A DNA stretch of 64,000 nt from Nannocystis pusilla (GTDB lineage: Bacteria; Myxococcota_A; Polyangia; Nannocystales; Nannocystaceae), in contig NZ_JAPNKE010000002.1 in NCBI RefSeq assembly GCF_026626665.1, positions 10,374,001 through 10,438,000 of the forward strand, in the 5' to 3' direction. Position 1 is the stretch's first letter, and each line of letters starts with the position of its first letter. Position numbers and translations under genes: made by a program. This document shows positions 36,931-46,370 of this stretch, piece after piece. Under the pieces are notes generated by a model. The model had not been told where the DNA came from, did not search any database, and worked only from the letters and a program-made list of their open reading frames with translations.

Positions 36931-39508
36931 GTGGACCTGACGCCCGACAGCGACGACCCGTCGCCGGAAGTGACCTGGGCCGTGCGGCTGCAGGCGTCGC
37001 GGCTGGTGGTGCGCGAGCCCAACAAGCGCGAGGTGCCGTACCCGCTCGACGGCAAGGCGTTTCGCCTCGGCCGGGCCGACGACAACCGGATCGTCGTCAA
37101 GGCCGAGTTCGTCGCGGCGCACCAGCGCGGTTCGAGCCGACCGGCGTCGGCGACGGCTACCGCGTCCGTGACCTCGGCGGCCCGTGCAGCCTGATGTTCA
37201 ACGGGCACCAGGTGCCCGAGCACGAGCTGCGCCACGGCGACGTGCTGCGGGTCGGCGACCCGTACACCGGCAGCTTCGTCACGATCACCTACCAGCGGCT
37301 GGCGCGGACGATGGCGCCGCCGGACGAGTCGGTGCCGCGCTGCCGCCTCGACCAGCCGGAGGTGACGATCGGGCGCGAGGGCTGCGAGCTGACGCTGGCG
37401 AGCCTCCTGGTGTCGCGGCGGCACGCGACGGTGCGGGCGCTGCCCGACGGCCACGAGGTGCGCGACCTCGGCAGCGCCAACGGCACCTTCGTCAACGGCG
37501 AGCGGGTCCAGATCAGCAGGAAGCTGGGCCGCGGCGACATCATCCAGGTGGGGCCGTTCAAGCTGGTCTACGACGGGCGCTCGCTCGATTCGTACGACCA
37601 CCGCGGGGCGATCGAGCTCAAGGCGCGGCGGCTGGTGCGGCGGGTCGGCGGCGGCAAGGTGATCCTCGACCGCGTGTCGCTGGCGATCCTGCCGCGCGAG
37701 TTCGTGGGGGTCGTCGGCGGCTCGGGGGCGGGCAAGTCGACGCTGCTCGGCGCGCTGTCGGGCTTCAGCCGGGCCAGCGAGGGCGACGTGCTGGTCAACG
37801 GCGACGACTACTACGCCAACTTCGACGCCTACCGCGGCCAGATCGGCTACGTCCCGCAGAGCGACATCCTGCACCAGACGCTCACGGTCGACGAGGCGCT
37901 GCGCTTCACGGCCCAGCTGCGCCTGCCCGAAGATACAGGTGACGCCGAGATCGCGGCGCGGGTCGAGCGGGTGCTGGCCGACGTCGACATCGAGGACCGC
38001 CGCACCACCCGCATCAGCGAGCTGTCGGGCGGCCAGCGCAAGCGGGTCTCGATCGCCGCCGAGCTGCTGGCCGACCCGAGCCTGTTCTTCCTCGACGAGC
38101 CGACCTCGGGGCTCGACCCGGGCCTCGAGAAGCGCTTGATGTACACGCTGCGCCGCCTGGCCGACGGCGGGCGCACGATCGTGATGGTCACCCACGCGAC
38201 GGCCAACATCCATCAATGCGACCACATCGCGTTCATGGCCGACGCGCGGCTCGTGTGGTTCGGGCCGCCGGCCGAGGCGCTGCAGCACTTCGGGGTGCGC
38301 AGCGGCGACTTCGCCGACATCTACACCAAGGTCGAGGGCGACGCCCACGAGTCGCACCCGCTGGTGCTCGGCGAGCTGCGGACCGAGTACGCCCGCTGGC
38401 GCGAGGCCCACGAGCGCGGCGAGCCGTCGCTGGCCGAGCTGTGGGAGCTGCGGTTCCGCCGCTCGGACGCCCGCACGCGCTACATCGTCGAGCGCCTGGC
38501 CGGCGAGGCGCGCGGGCCCGCGGTCAAGTCGAACAAGCTGCACAACTCGCAGAGCCGGCCGTCGATGACGATGACGGCGATGAAGGTCGGCGGCACCACC
38601 CCGGAGGACCGGCCGGACACCGCGCGGGTGTCGGCGTGGCAGCAGCTGGTGATCCTGGTCCGGCGCAACGTCCGGCTGCTGGCGGTCGACCGGCGCAACC
38701 TGGCGACCTTGCTGCTGCAGGCGCCGATCATCGGCGGGATCTTGGTGCTGGTCGCCCGCCCGACCGCGCTGCAGGACCTGCAGAGCTCGCACGGGCGGTT
38801 GGTGCTGTTCCTCGTCGCGCTGGTGGCGGTGTGGTGCGGGATCTTGTGCTCGGCGCGCGAGCTGACGAAGGAGCGGGCGATCTACCGCCGCGAGCGCCTG
38901 GCGAACCTGCGGATCGGGCCGTACCTGCTGGCGAAGTTCGTGGTGCTGGCGGCGGTGTGTCTGGTGCAGTCGGTCGTGCTGCTGACGGTGCTGGCGCTGA
39001 AGGTCGACTTCACGGCGGCGGTGACGACCTTCACCGCGGACGGGCCGGAGTCGGTGGTGCGCGGGGTGGCCGGGCTCGGGTTCTTCGGCAGCATGCTGGT
39101 CACGACCTTCTTGAGCTCGTTGTCGGGGCTCGGCATGGGGCTCCTGCTCCGAGCACCTCGCGGACCTCGGACCGGGCGATGAGCGTGGTGCCGCTGGTGC
39201 TGGTGCCGCAGCTGCTGCTCGCGCTGGCGCTGGTGTCGCTGCCGGCCGGGCTCGCGCCGCTGTCGTACCTCACGAGCGCGCGCTGGGCCATGGAGGCGTT
39301 CGGGTCGCTGGCGCACCTGCAGCCGCCGCGGGACTTCGCCGCTTGCACGATCCCCGGCAACCCGCTGAGCTGCCCGGTCTACCCCACCGTCGATTACGAC
39401 CCCTCGACCGCGCACGTGTTCGAGGTCTGGGGCGTGCTCCTGGCGTACACGGCGCTGTGCGTCGGCTTCGCGGCGGTGGTGTTGGCGCGGCGCGACCGCG
39501 AGCGCTGA
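36931..39508 (+). CDS. FHA-FHA-ABC transporter, ABC2/ABCG type (two frameshifts)
   Basis: The protein has about 859 residues. Two FHA domains (FRLGRADDNRIVVKAEFVAA; TIGREGCELTLAS, SRRHATVRALP, SANGTFVNGE) bind phosphothreonine. The ABC ATPase has Walker A GGSGAGKST, signature ELSGGQRKRVSIA, and Walker B LFFLDEP. An ABCG-like membrane domain with about six helices follows. Joins are needed near 37125 (inside FHA1) and 39140 (before the last helices, SVVPLVLVPQLLLALALVS). The FHA domains suggest control by nearby Ser/Thr kinases; the exported substrate is unknown. The start is a GTG. Confidence 0.9.
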
Positions 39509-39548
39509 GATCGGGGCGAGAGCGCGGGCCCGCGCTTTTCATCATAGA

Positions 39549-39564
39549 TGTCCTGAGGGACATA
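39549..39564. terminator. GGACAT hairpin after the FHA-ABC gene
   Basis: ATGTCC (39549) and GGACAT (39559) enclose TGAG, 40 bp behind the ABC gene stop. It has the same loop as the 63-bp repeat copies at 31131. No T-run. Exact TGTCC-N4-GGACA member. Confidence 0.55.
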
Positions 39565-39744
39565 TCATCGTACTGTCGTCCGCTCGCCGCGGGCGGCCCG
39601 CCCGGCGCATAATTTCGCGGCAGAGCCTGCTCGACGGTTCGCCGGACCGGGCTCATGGTTTTTGGACACCCGTCGCATTGGACGCGCGGGGGCCACGTCG
39701 CGCGCGTGGACACGGACATTCGATCGTGGAGAGGAGAAGGTGTC

Positions 39745-40095
39745 ATGATGATCTTCAGCGCACTGTTCAGCGCGTGGGCCGCTCTCGCGGCGCCCGAGCA
39801 GCCGACCGAGGAGCTCGCCGACGAGGTGACCGCCGCGGAGGGCGACGTCTCGCCGGACGAGGTCGAGTTCACCGACGAGGTCGACCCCAGCGAGAACGAC
39901 CGGTGGGAGTGTTACGACGACAACGACCACTGGCGCGGCTACTGCCTCGCGCGATGCGAGCGCGGCCATCGCTACCGGGCGGTGACCGAGCGGATCAAGA
40001 TCCGCGGCAACCGCGATTATTGCGAGCGACGCGCCCGCAAGCACTGCCGCGGCCGCGGCGGCCTCGATGACTGGTGCTTCGGCGAGCGCGATTGA
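39745..40095 (+). CDS. Small secreted Cys-containing protein
   Basis: This 116-residue protein has a short signal peptide (MMIFSALFSAWAALAAPEQP), an acidic stretch (EELADEVTAAEGDVSPDEVE) and a basic C-terminal part with six Cys (ECYDDNDHWRGYCLARC, YCERRARKHC, WCFGE). A purine-rich ribosome site (GAGAGGAGAAGG) lies just before the ATG. Six Cys suggest three disulfides in a small exported protein. No family recognised. Confidence 0.75.
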   Translation: MMIFSALFSAWAALAAPEQPTEELADEVTAAEGDVSPDEVEFTDEVDPSENDRWECYDDNDHWRGYCLARCERGHRYRAVTERIKIRGNRDYCERRARKHCRGRGGLDDWCFGERD

Positions 40096-40243
40096 GCGGA
40101 CTTATGCGGCGAGCGTGACCGAGACGACACAGCGTCGCGCTCACCCGGCAGGTCCGGCGGGGACGAGCTCCTGGCTCGCCTCCGTCGGGCCTGCATTTTT
40201 TATTCGCCTGTGATCATCCGGGTATGATCATAGCCGCGACGCG

Positions 40244-40843
40244 TCACGCGGCGGTCGGCGGGGCGGCGTCGACGGCCATCAGCGTGGCGACCAGCAGTTG
40301 CGCCAGCAGGTCGCGCAGCTCGTCGCGCGGGAGGTCGCGCCGCGCCAGCCAGTCGAGGCTCGAGCCCTCGACGAAGCCGACCCACCCGCGCAGCGCCAGG
40401 CGCACGCGCGGGGTCAGGTCGGCGAGGCCGAGGCGGCCGGCCAGGCGGGCGACGAAGCGGGCCCGCGTGTCCTCGACGATCGCCGCGACCTCGGCGTCGT
40501 GGCCGACGCCGCTGCGCATCAGCGCGACGTAGGCGCTGGCGTGCTCCTCGGCGAACAACAAGTACTGGTCGAGCGCGGCCAGCAGCGCCTCGGGGTCGGG
40601 GCCCTCGCCGGCCGGGTCGGTGCGCGCGAGCAACGATTCGGCGGCGCTGCGCACGGTCGCGGCGTAGAAGTCGCGCTTGCTCGTGAAGTAGTGGTAGAGG
40701 AGCCCCTTCGAGATGCCGGCCGCGGTGGCGATGTCGTCGATCGACAGCTCGTCGTAGCTGCGCTCGCTGAACAGGCGCAGGCCCAGCGCGACCAGCTGGG
40801 CCCGACGTTCGTCGACTTGCAGGCGCGCGTTCGCGCGAGTCAT
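40244..40843 (-). CDS. TetR-family regulator downstream of HTTM gene
   Basis: This 199-residue regulator has the HTH LSIDDIATAAGISKGLLYHYF near residues 34-54, the classical TetR signature, and a helical ligand domain. It starts 5 bp after the stop of the HTTM gene, so it is probably the last gene of a three-gene operon (42346 to 40244). It may control that operon; no inverted repeat stood out before 42346. Confidence 0.9.
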   Translation of the reverse strand: MTRANARLQVDERRAQLVALGLRLFSERSYDELSIDDIATAAGISKGLLYHYFTSKRDFYAATVRSAAESLLARTDPAGEGPDPEALLAALDQYLLFAEEHASAYVALMRSGVGHDAEVAAIVEDTRARFVARLAGRLGLADLTPRVRLALRGWVGFVEGSSLDWLARRDLPRDELRDLLAQLLVATLMAVDAAPPTAA

Positions 40844-40848
40844 CCGGT

Positions 40849-41825
40849 TCACTGCGGCGGGGCGCCCTGGCCACGGTCCACGGTACCCGAAGACGCGGCC
40901 GCGGCGGACAAGAAGTCGCGGCCGTCCTCGCGTTGTTTCCTGACGGTCACAGCGGGCTCCGCGCTGACCCCGAACATCGCCACCGTCAGCACGATCATGA
41001 CCGCCGCAAACACGTGGAGGCCCATGAACACCCCGATGCCCGCGTGCATCGCCGCGACCGCGGCCACCCACCCGCGCCGCGTGACCGCCGGCCAGATGAA
41101 CGCCGCGTAGCCGATCTCGACGACCAGCACCAACCAGCCGGCCACCGTCGGCAGCCACGGGACCTGGGCCATCCAGGTGAAGTCGAGCAGCTTGTAGCCC
41201 TGCGCCACGAGCGAGCGCCAGATCGCCTCGCCGTCGCGCCACTGGGGTCCGCTCGCCTTCTCCAGCCCGGACAGCAGATAGGCGATGCACAGGTGCAGCT
41301 GCATCACCCGGATCGCCAGGCGCGTGCCCGCGGTCGCCACGTCCTGGGCCCGGCCGGCCCGGCGGTCGAGCGACAGGGCCGCGCCGCCGGGGGCGACGGT
41401 CGAATAGAACAGGAAGATGTTGGCGAAGTCGTCGGCGCCGTAGTGGTGTGCGGGGCCAGGCGCATGAAGGCGAAGTGCAGCAGCCAGGCGGCGCCGGTCG
41501 ACAGGCGGGTGCGCCAGCCGAGCAGCATGCCGACCAGGCTGGCGACGTAGAGCAGCCCGAGGGCCGCGAGCGCCTGCGATTCGAACGGCGTCGCCAGCAG
41601 CTCGCCGAGCGGCGGCAGGTGCCGCGGCCCGAACGCGTCCATGAGCGGGCCGCGGAGCAGGCCGCCGTGGTGGTACAGCGCGTGGAAGAGCGGGGCGATC
41701 TGCAGCGCCTGGGCCAGGAGCACCGCGGCGAGGCCGATCCGCAGGGCCACCAGCGGGGCCGGGCGGGCCGGGGCGAAGAAGAAGCGATCGATCGCGCGCA
41801 GGGCGGCGTCGAGGCGGGCGTTCAC
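40849..41825 (-). CDS. HTTM-domain membrane protein (SdpB-like, one frameshift)
   Basis: This membrane protein of about 325 residues has the HTTM (horizontally transferred transmembrane) domain. Helical segments include PLVALRIGLAAVLLAQAL and LHLCIAYLLSGLEKASG, the latter being the family block with a conserved Lys before W-x-D-G. The halves are in different frames, joined by one indel near 41455 (RLAP to HHYGADDFANIFLF). HTTM proteins include SdpB and vitamin-K carboxylases; which reaction it performs is unknown. Its GTG overlaps the stop of the upstream gene by 4 bp, showing translational coupling. Confidence 0.8.
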
Positions 41826-42346
41826 GGGTCACCTCCGGGTCCGGCGCGTGCCGGGCGGACGACGCGGGCGCGGTAGACCGAGCGCCAGCGGGTCCGGGCG
41901 CCGCGAGCGGCCTTGACCAGCGAGGGCACGCGGTGAAAGCCCATGTCGACGGTGACGCTGCGGGCCTCGGGGTGGCGCGCGAACAGGTTCGCGGCCCACG
42001 AGGCGGCCAGGCGGCCGCGCACGTCGTCGTCGCTGCGGCGGTCGTGGAACACTTCGATGAGGTCCTCGACGCGGATGTCGGCCTCGCGGGTGCTCTTCGG
42101 CGCGAGGCGATCGACCGCGGTGCGGCCGGCGTCGTCGACGAGCGTGAGGGTGAGGGTCGGCGGGTCGCCGACCGAGGGCGCGTAGAAGCCGTAGCCGTTG
42201 TCGGCCCCGGTCAGCTCCCCGTAAGCGAGGAGGAGCGGTCCGAGCGGCCCGGCGCCGCACGGGCAGAAGCCGAGCGCGCCGAGGACGACGAGCACGAGGT
42301 GGGCGGCGACCGCCGCGAGCAGGATGATGCGACGTCGGAGGGTCAT
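41822..42346 (-). CDS. Membrane-anchored protein coupled to HTTM protein
   Basis: This 174-residue protein has one N-terminal helix (RRRIILLAAVAAHLVLVVLG), a CPCGAG motif, then an exported domain (DNGYGFYAPSVG, TLTLTLVDDAGRTAVDRLAP). GYGFYAP-type blocks occur in proteins or domains that accompany HTTM proteins in other bacteria. The overlap of its stop with the HTTM start argues for a shared complex. Function unknown. First gene of the operon that ends with the TetR gene. Confidence 0.75.
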   Translation of the reverse strand: MTLRRRIILLAAVAAHLVLVVLGALGFCPCGAGPLGPLLLAYGELTGADNGYGFYAPSVGDPPTLTLTLVDDAGRTAVDRLAPKSTREADIRVEDLIEVFHDRRSDDDVRGRLAASWAANLFARHPEARSVTVDMGFHRVPSLVKAARGARTRWRSVYRARVVRPARAGPGGDP

Positions 42347-42427
42347 GGGGACTTTCGTGACGCGGCGACGGCCGGCCGCGCCCGCGACGTGTCCGTCGCA
42401 GCGGCGCGGTCGGCCGGCCGCCGGGGC

Positions 42428-42808
42428 TCACCAGTGGCGGCGACGACCCCAGCCGTCGTCGTCGTGGCGACGGCGACGACCCCAGCCGTCGTCGTCGTGG
42501 CGGCGGCGGCCCCAGCCGTCGTCGTCGTGGCGACGTCGACCCCAGCCGTCGTCGTCGTGGCGACGGCGCCGTTCGTCGTCGCGGCTGACCTCCTCGTCGG
42601 CGTCCGCCTCCGCGTCGACGTCTTTCAGCTCGTCGACCGCTTGGTCGTCGACGTCGATCGACTCCGGCTCCTCCTCGTCGGGCGACTCGACGGCCAGCTC
42701 GCGCTCGTCGATCGCCCCCGCCTCGTCACACGCGCTCGTCACGAACGCGGTGGCGAGCGCCAAGATACTCGTATGAATCCAGGTGTACTCGGTGATTCTC
42801 ATTCGCAT
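42428..42808 (-). CDS. Lipoprotein with HDDDGWGRRR repeats
   Basis: Starts MRMRITEYTWIHTSILALAT with lipid Cys in FVTSAC. A Glu/Asp-rich middle (DERELAVESPDEEEPESIDV and onward) leads to a C-terminal repeat tract with four copies of HDDDGWGRRR (30-33 bp DNA units, about 42440-42577). A clear GGAGGAG ribosome site lies 7 bp before the ATG at 42808. It is divergent from the carboxylase-like HTTM gene at 43057. The Glu-rich part makes it a conceivable substrate of that enzyme, which is speculation. No family recognised. Confidence 0.75.
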   Translation of the reverse strand: MRMRITEYTWIHTSILALATAFVTSACDEAGAIDERELAVESPDEEEPESIDVDDQAVDELKDVDAEADADEEVSRDDERRRRHDDDGWGRRRHDDDGWGRRRHDDDGWGRRRRHDDDGWGRRRHW

Positions 42809-43056
42809 GTCACTCCTCCTGCACGCCATTGACCGGTGGCCTGACAGGTACGCGTCTATGCGTCGGGTCGAGGGGGACATCAAGCGAGCTCAGTCGCGAA
42901 TCATGGCACCCGGCGAGCGGCCATTCACCGGACGTCCGCTCGCGTGCCGGCCCCGCCGGGGCGCACGCACGCGGGCGCATCGCGGCCGCGCGGGCGCGTG
43001 CACGGGCGCGGGGCGGGCGGACTGCATCGCCGGCGATCGGCGCTATGCCGCCGGCC

Positions 43057-44439
43057 ATGCCAACCACCGCTGCAACGCTCGACGCACCGCGCGCCTCGCT
43101 GGCGCGCCGGCTGTTCGCCACCGTCGACATCGCCTCGCTGGCGTGCTTCCGCGTCCTGTTCGGCCTCCTCATGTTCATCGAGGTGTGGGGCGACCTGGCC
43201 GAGATCGGCGAGTTCTACGTGGCGCCGGAGTTCCACTTCACGTTCTACGGGCTGGAGTGGGTGCGGCCGCTCGCCGGCGACGGCATGTACGTGGTGTTCG
43301 GCGTGCTCGGCCTGGCGGCGCTGTGCGTCACGATCGGCCTGTGCTACCGCCTGGCCGCCGCGGTGTTCTTCGTCGGCATCTCGTACGTGTTCTTGCTCGA
43401 GCAGGCGCTGTACCTCAATCACATCTATCTGATCGCGCTGATCAGCTTCCTGATGATCTTCGTCCCGGCCCACCGCGCGCTGGCGGTCGACGCGTGGCTG
43501 CGGCCGCAGCTGCGCGCCGACTCGGCCCCGGCGTGGTCGCTGTGGCTGGTGCGGGCGCAGGTCGGGATCCCGTACTTCTACGCGGGGCTGGCCAAGCTGA
43601 ACCCCGACTGGCTGCGCGGCGAGCCGATGCGGATGTGGCTGACGCACGGCGAGGAGCCGGCGGTCGCCGGGTGGCTGCTGCGCGAGTGGTGGGCCCCATA
43701 CTTCTTCAGCTACGGCGGCCTGGTGTTCGACCTGCTGGTGGTGCCGGCGCTGCTGTGGCGACGCACCCGCGCGCTCGCGTACGTGCTGGCGCTGTGCTTC
43801 CACCTGATCAACGCGGCGGTGTTCTCGATCGGCATCTTCCCGTGGGTGATGATCGCGGCGACGACGATCTTCTTCGAGCCCGACTGGCCGCGTCGCCTGC
43901 GGAACCGCGTGGCGGCGTTCGTCGGCGCGCCGCCGTCGCCGGCGCCGATCCTGGCGGGGCCGCCGGCGCGGCTCGTGCGCTCGCAAGAGGCCACGCTCGC
44001 GGCCCTGGCGATCTACGTCGGCTGGCAGCTGCTGTTCCCGCTGCGCCACTGGCTGTACCCCGGCGACGTCGCCTGGACCGAGGAGGGCCACAAGTTCGCG
44101 TGGCGCATGAAGCTGCGCGCCAAGGACGGCTACGTCCGCTTCTTCGCCACCGACCCCGAGCTCGGCGAGACGTGGAAGATCGACCTGACCGGGCGCCTGC
44201 GCGGGTGGCAGCGCCAGGAGATGGGCGGCCGGCCGGAGATGATCCTGCAGTACGCCCGCTTCCTCGCCGACGACCTGCGCGCCCGCGGCCACGCGGCGAT
44301 CGAGGTCCGCGTGGTCGCGCTGGTGTCGCTCAACGGGCGCACGCCGCAGCCGCTCGTCGACCCGACCGTCGACCTGGCGCGCGTCGAGCCGTCGCTGTGG
44401 CCGAGCCCGTGGATCCTCCACGACTTCGTCGATCGGTGA
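43057..44439 (+). CDS. HTTM protein resembling vitamin-K-dependent gamma-carboxylase
   Basis: This intact 460-residue protein has multiple membrane helices and blocks shared with gamma-glutamyl carboxylases: YFYAGLAKLNPDWLRGEPM, whose Lys corresponds to the catalytic base of the human enzyme, FHLINAAVFSIGIFPWVM, and WTEEGHKFAWRMKLR. It could carboxylate Glu residues using a reduced quinone, but substrate and cofactor are inferred from family only. It is much shorter than the animal enzyme, as bacterial members are. An alternative Met lies at 43045. It is divergent from the repeat lipoprotein. Confidence 0.85.
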   Translation: MPTTAATLDAPRASLARRLFATVDIASLACFRVLFGLLMFIEVWGDLAEIGEFYVAPEFHFTFYGLEWVRPLAGDGMYVVFGVLGLAALCVTIGLCYRLAAAVFFVGISYVFLLEQALYLNHIYLIALISFLMIFVPAHRALAVDAWLRPQLRADSAPAWSLWLVRAQVGIPYFYAGLAKLNPDWLRGEPMRMWLTHGEEPAVAGWLLREWWAPYFFSYGGLVFDLLVVPALLWRRTRALAYVLALCFHLINAAVFSIGIFPWVMIAATTIFFEPDWPRRLRNRVAAFVGAPPSPAPILAGPPARLVRSQEATLAALAIYVGWQLLFPLRHWLYPGDVAWTEEGHKFAWRMKLRAKDGYVRFFATDPELGETWKIDLTGRLRGWQRQEMGGRPEMILQYARFLADDLRARGHAAIEVRVVALVSLNGRTPQPLVDPTVDLARVEPSLWPSPWILHDFVDR

Positions 44440-44506
44440 AGGGGCGATTTCGCAAATCGAGCCGGCAGACGACGCGGAACAAGGGTCTCAGGGGCATTTT
44501 GAAGAT

Positions 44507-44527
44507 CTATTGACTTTGATTCAATAG
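44507..44527. promoter_or_regulatory. Operator-like inverted repeat before the PF10118 gene
   Basis: CTATTGA (44507-44513) and TCAATAG (44521-44527) are perfect 7-bp arms around CTTTGAT, in an AT-rich patch 32 bp before the ATG at 44560. The size and symmetry fit a dimeric repressor site. TTGACT inside the repeat could be the -35 of a promoter, which repressor binding would cover. Confidence 0.6.
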
Positions 44528-44559
44528 GCGATAGGCTCGGGGAACAGAGGAGGTTCTCG

Positions 44560-45390
44560 ATGCCACACGCCCCCGCCGACCTGGGACCCATCAAGCCGCG
44601 TGCGCTGGACTTCGACCTCGACGACATGCCGCGCTACTGGATGGCGGGGCTGCCGGTGTCGACGGCCATCGGCAACGCGCTGCACCTGATCTTCCCGATG
44701 GGCGAGCGCTTCTTCGTCCGCGCGGTCCGCCACTACATGAGCGAGATCGAGGACCCGACCCTGCGCGAGCAGATCCGCGGGTTCTTCGGCCAGGAAGGTC
44801 GCCACGCGCACGAGCACGAGCGCGTGTTCGAGACGCTGCGCGGCCAGGGCTACGACATCGACACGTTCCTCCGCGTGTACAAGCGGGTCGCGTTCGACTT
44901 CATCGAGCGCATCAGCCCGCCGGCGCTGCGGCTGTCGGTGACGGCGGCGCTCGAGCACTACACCGCGATCATGGCGGAGGGGGCGCTGGCGAGCGAGGGC
45001 ACGCTCGAGATGGTGCACCCGAAGATGCAGCGGCTGCTCCGCTGGCACGCGGCCGAGGAGATCGAGCACAAGGCTGTGGCCTTCGACGTGCTGAAGCAGG
45101 TAAGGCCGAGCTACGCGCTGCGGATGGCCGGGATGGCGCTGGCGACGACGCTGCTCGGGGCGTTCTGGTTCGCCGGCGCGACGATGCTGCTGCGCCAGGA
45201 GAAAGGCCTGGGGCTGCGCGAGATCGGCAGGCAGCTGCGGGCGACGCAGCGGCGCGAGCCGATCATCCGCCGGGTGTTCCTCCGCGGGCTGCGCGAGTAC
45301 CTGCGCCCGAGCTTCCACCCGTGGGACAACGACAACCTCGAGCTGGCCCGCCGCAGCTTCCAGATGCTGGCGGACGAGGCGGCGGCCTGA
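44560..45390 (+). CDS. Predicted metal-dependent hydrolase (PF10118 family)
   Basis: This 276-residue, mostly helical protein has Glu/His motifs typical of PF10118: FFGQEGRHAHEHERVFETL, ALEHYTAIMAEGAL and WHAAEEIEHKAVAFDVLKQV. Together these would bind a di-metal centre as in ferritin-like enzymes. The family is annotated as metal-dependent hydrolase, but its reaction has not been firmly shown. A GAGGAGG-type ribosome site lies before the ATG, and an inverted repeat before it suggests repressor control. Confidence 0.88.
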   Translation: MPHAPADLGPIKPRALDFDLDDMPRYWMAGLPVSTAIGNALHLIFPMGERFFVRAVRHYMSEIEDPTLREQIRGFFGQEGRHAHEHERVFETLRGQGYDIDTFLRVYKRVAFDFIERISPPALRLSVTAALEHYTAIMAEGALASEGTLEMVHPKMQRLLRWHAAEEIEHKAVAFDVLKQVRPSYALRMAGMALATTLLGAFWFAGATMLLRQEKGLGLREIGRQLRATQRREPIIRRVFLRGLREYLRPSFHPWDNDNLELARRSFQMLADEAAA

Positions 45391-45698
45391 CCGCCCCGAC
45401 TGCGTGAGCAGCGACCTGGCCGTCGGGACAGGTCGCACGCACGCGCGACCCCGTGGGGGCGGCGTGACCGCCCGGGATAGCAGTGATGGCCTGTCCTTCG
45501 GGACATGTAGCACCCTCGCGCGGCAGCGCGCCGAGACCCTCGCCACGGCGACCCCGCACCCTCCAGGACAGGTGGCGCGCCTCCGCTCGCGGGCGCTCGG
45601 GCAGCGGCCGTTCGTCGTTCGCGGCGGGCGGCGCCGGCCGTCGCTTGACGCTCACGCGGTCCCGGTCCACAGCCCGCGATCGCGGGAGGGTCGGGCCC
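45391..45698. other. Intergenic region with GGACA words
   Basis: This 308-bp gap lies between two codirectional genes. It holds an exact hairpin TGTCC-TTCG-GGACA at 45492-45505, whose UUCG loop would be very stable in RNA, and single words GGGACAGGTCGC (about 45424) and AGGACAGGTGG (about 45566). The hairpin could end the PF10118 transcript. No promoter is obvious. Confidence 0.5.
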
Positions 45699-46105
45699 AT
45701 GGCGCAGAACAACTTCACGGTCGACGCGAGGACGCACAGCATCTCGGGCGGGACGGGGCTCGACACCGGGATCGCGCTTTCGCCGGGGCAGCTGCTGACG
45801 GTCCACGTCGACCCCGACGAGACGTGGAGCGCGGGCGCGGCCGACCGCACCTCGAACGCGAACGGCCTCGGCAACCCGCTGGGCGGCGACTACGGGCTGT
45901 TCGGCCGCGGCGCCCAGTCGTTCCTGTACGGCGCGCTGGTCGGCAGCCTCGATGGCGGCGCCACGTTCTTCGGCGTCGGCACCCACCTGAGCATGACGAT
46001 CCTGACCGAGGGCACGCTCAGCTTTTTTACTGGGACTCGAACCACGAGGACAACTCGGGCCAGCTTCGCGTGAGCGTCCAGGTCTACGACGGGCCGCGGA
46101 GCTGA
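45699..46105 (+). CDS. LecA-like (PA-IL) carbohydrate-binding protein (one frameshift)
   Basis: This protein of about 135 residues starts MAQNNFTVDARTHSISGGTG. Its WSAGAADRTSNANGLG, FLYGALVGSLDGGATFFGVG and DSNHEDNSGQLRVSVQV blocks match the PA-IL-like lectin fold, in which an Asp/Asn-rich loop binds calcium and a galactose-type sugar. One more T in the T-run at about 46023-46028 is needed to continue into YWDSNHEDNSG. It has no signal peptide, as in LecA. The sugar is not known. Confidence 0.75.
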
Positions 46106-46135
46106 AATCGTTGCGATGAAGGACGTTCTGGGGGT

Positions 46136-46166
46136 CATGTCCGATCGGGCATGATGTCGTGGACAT
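46136..46166. repeat. GGACATG/GGGCATG inverted words
   Basis: An 18-bp near-palindrome (CATGTCCGA with TCGGGCATG, 46136-46153) is followed by ATGTC (46154) and GACAT (46162). It is located 30 bp after the lectin gene and may end its transcript. The remaining gap to 46370 shows no other element. Confidence 0.5.
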
Positions 46167-46370
46167 GCATGGAGCCGTCCGCGCGCGCCCGTCCGCCGGG
46201 CACGCTGAGCCCGCCCCCGGTCTGTGCGACGATGTCGATCGCGGCGTCGGGTGAGGGCGGGCTCGTCGCGCCTCGTCGCCGGCTAGGGCTCGATCCGTCC
46301 TGACCCTTCGGTCAGGTCGTGCCCCTGCGGTCGGTTGACACCCGCGGCCCGGGGTCCCTATCGTGGCGGC

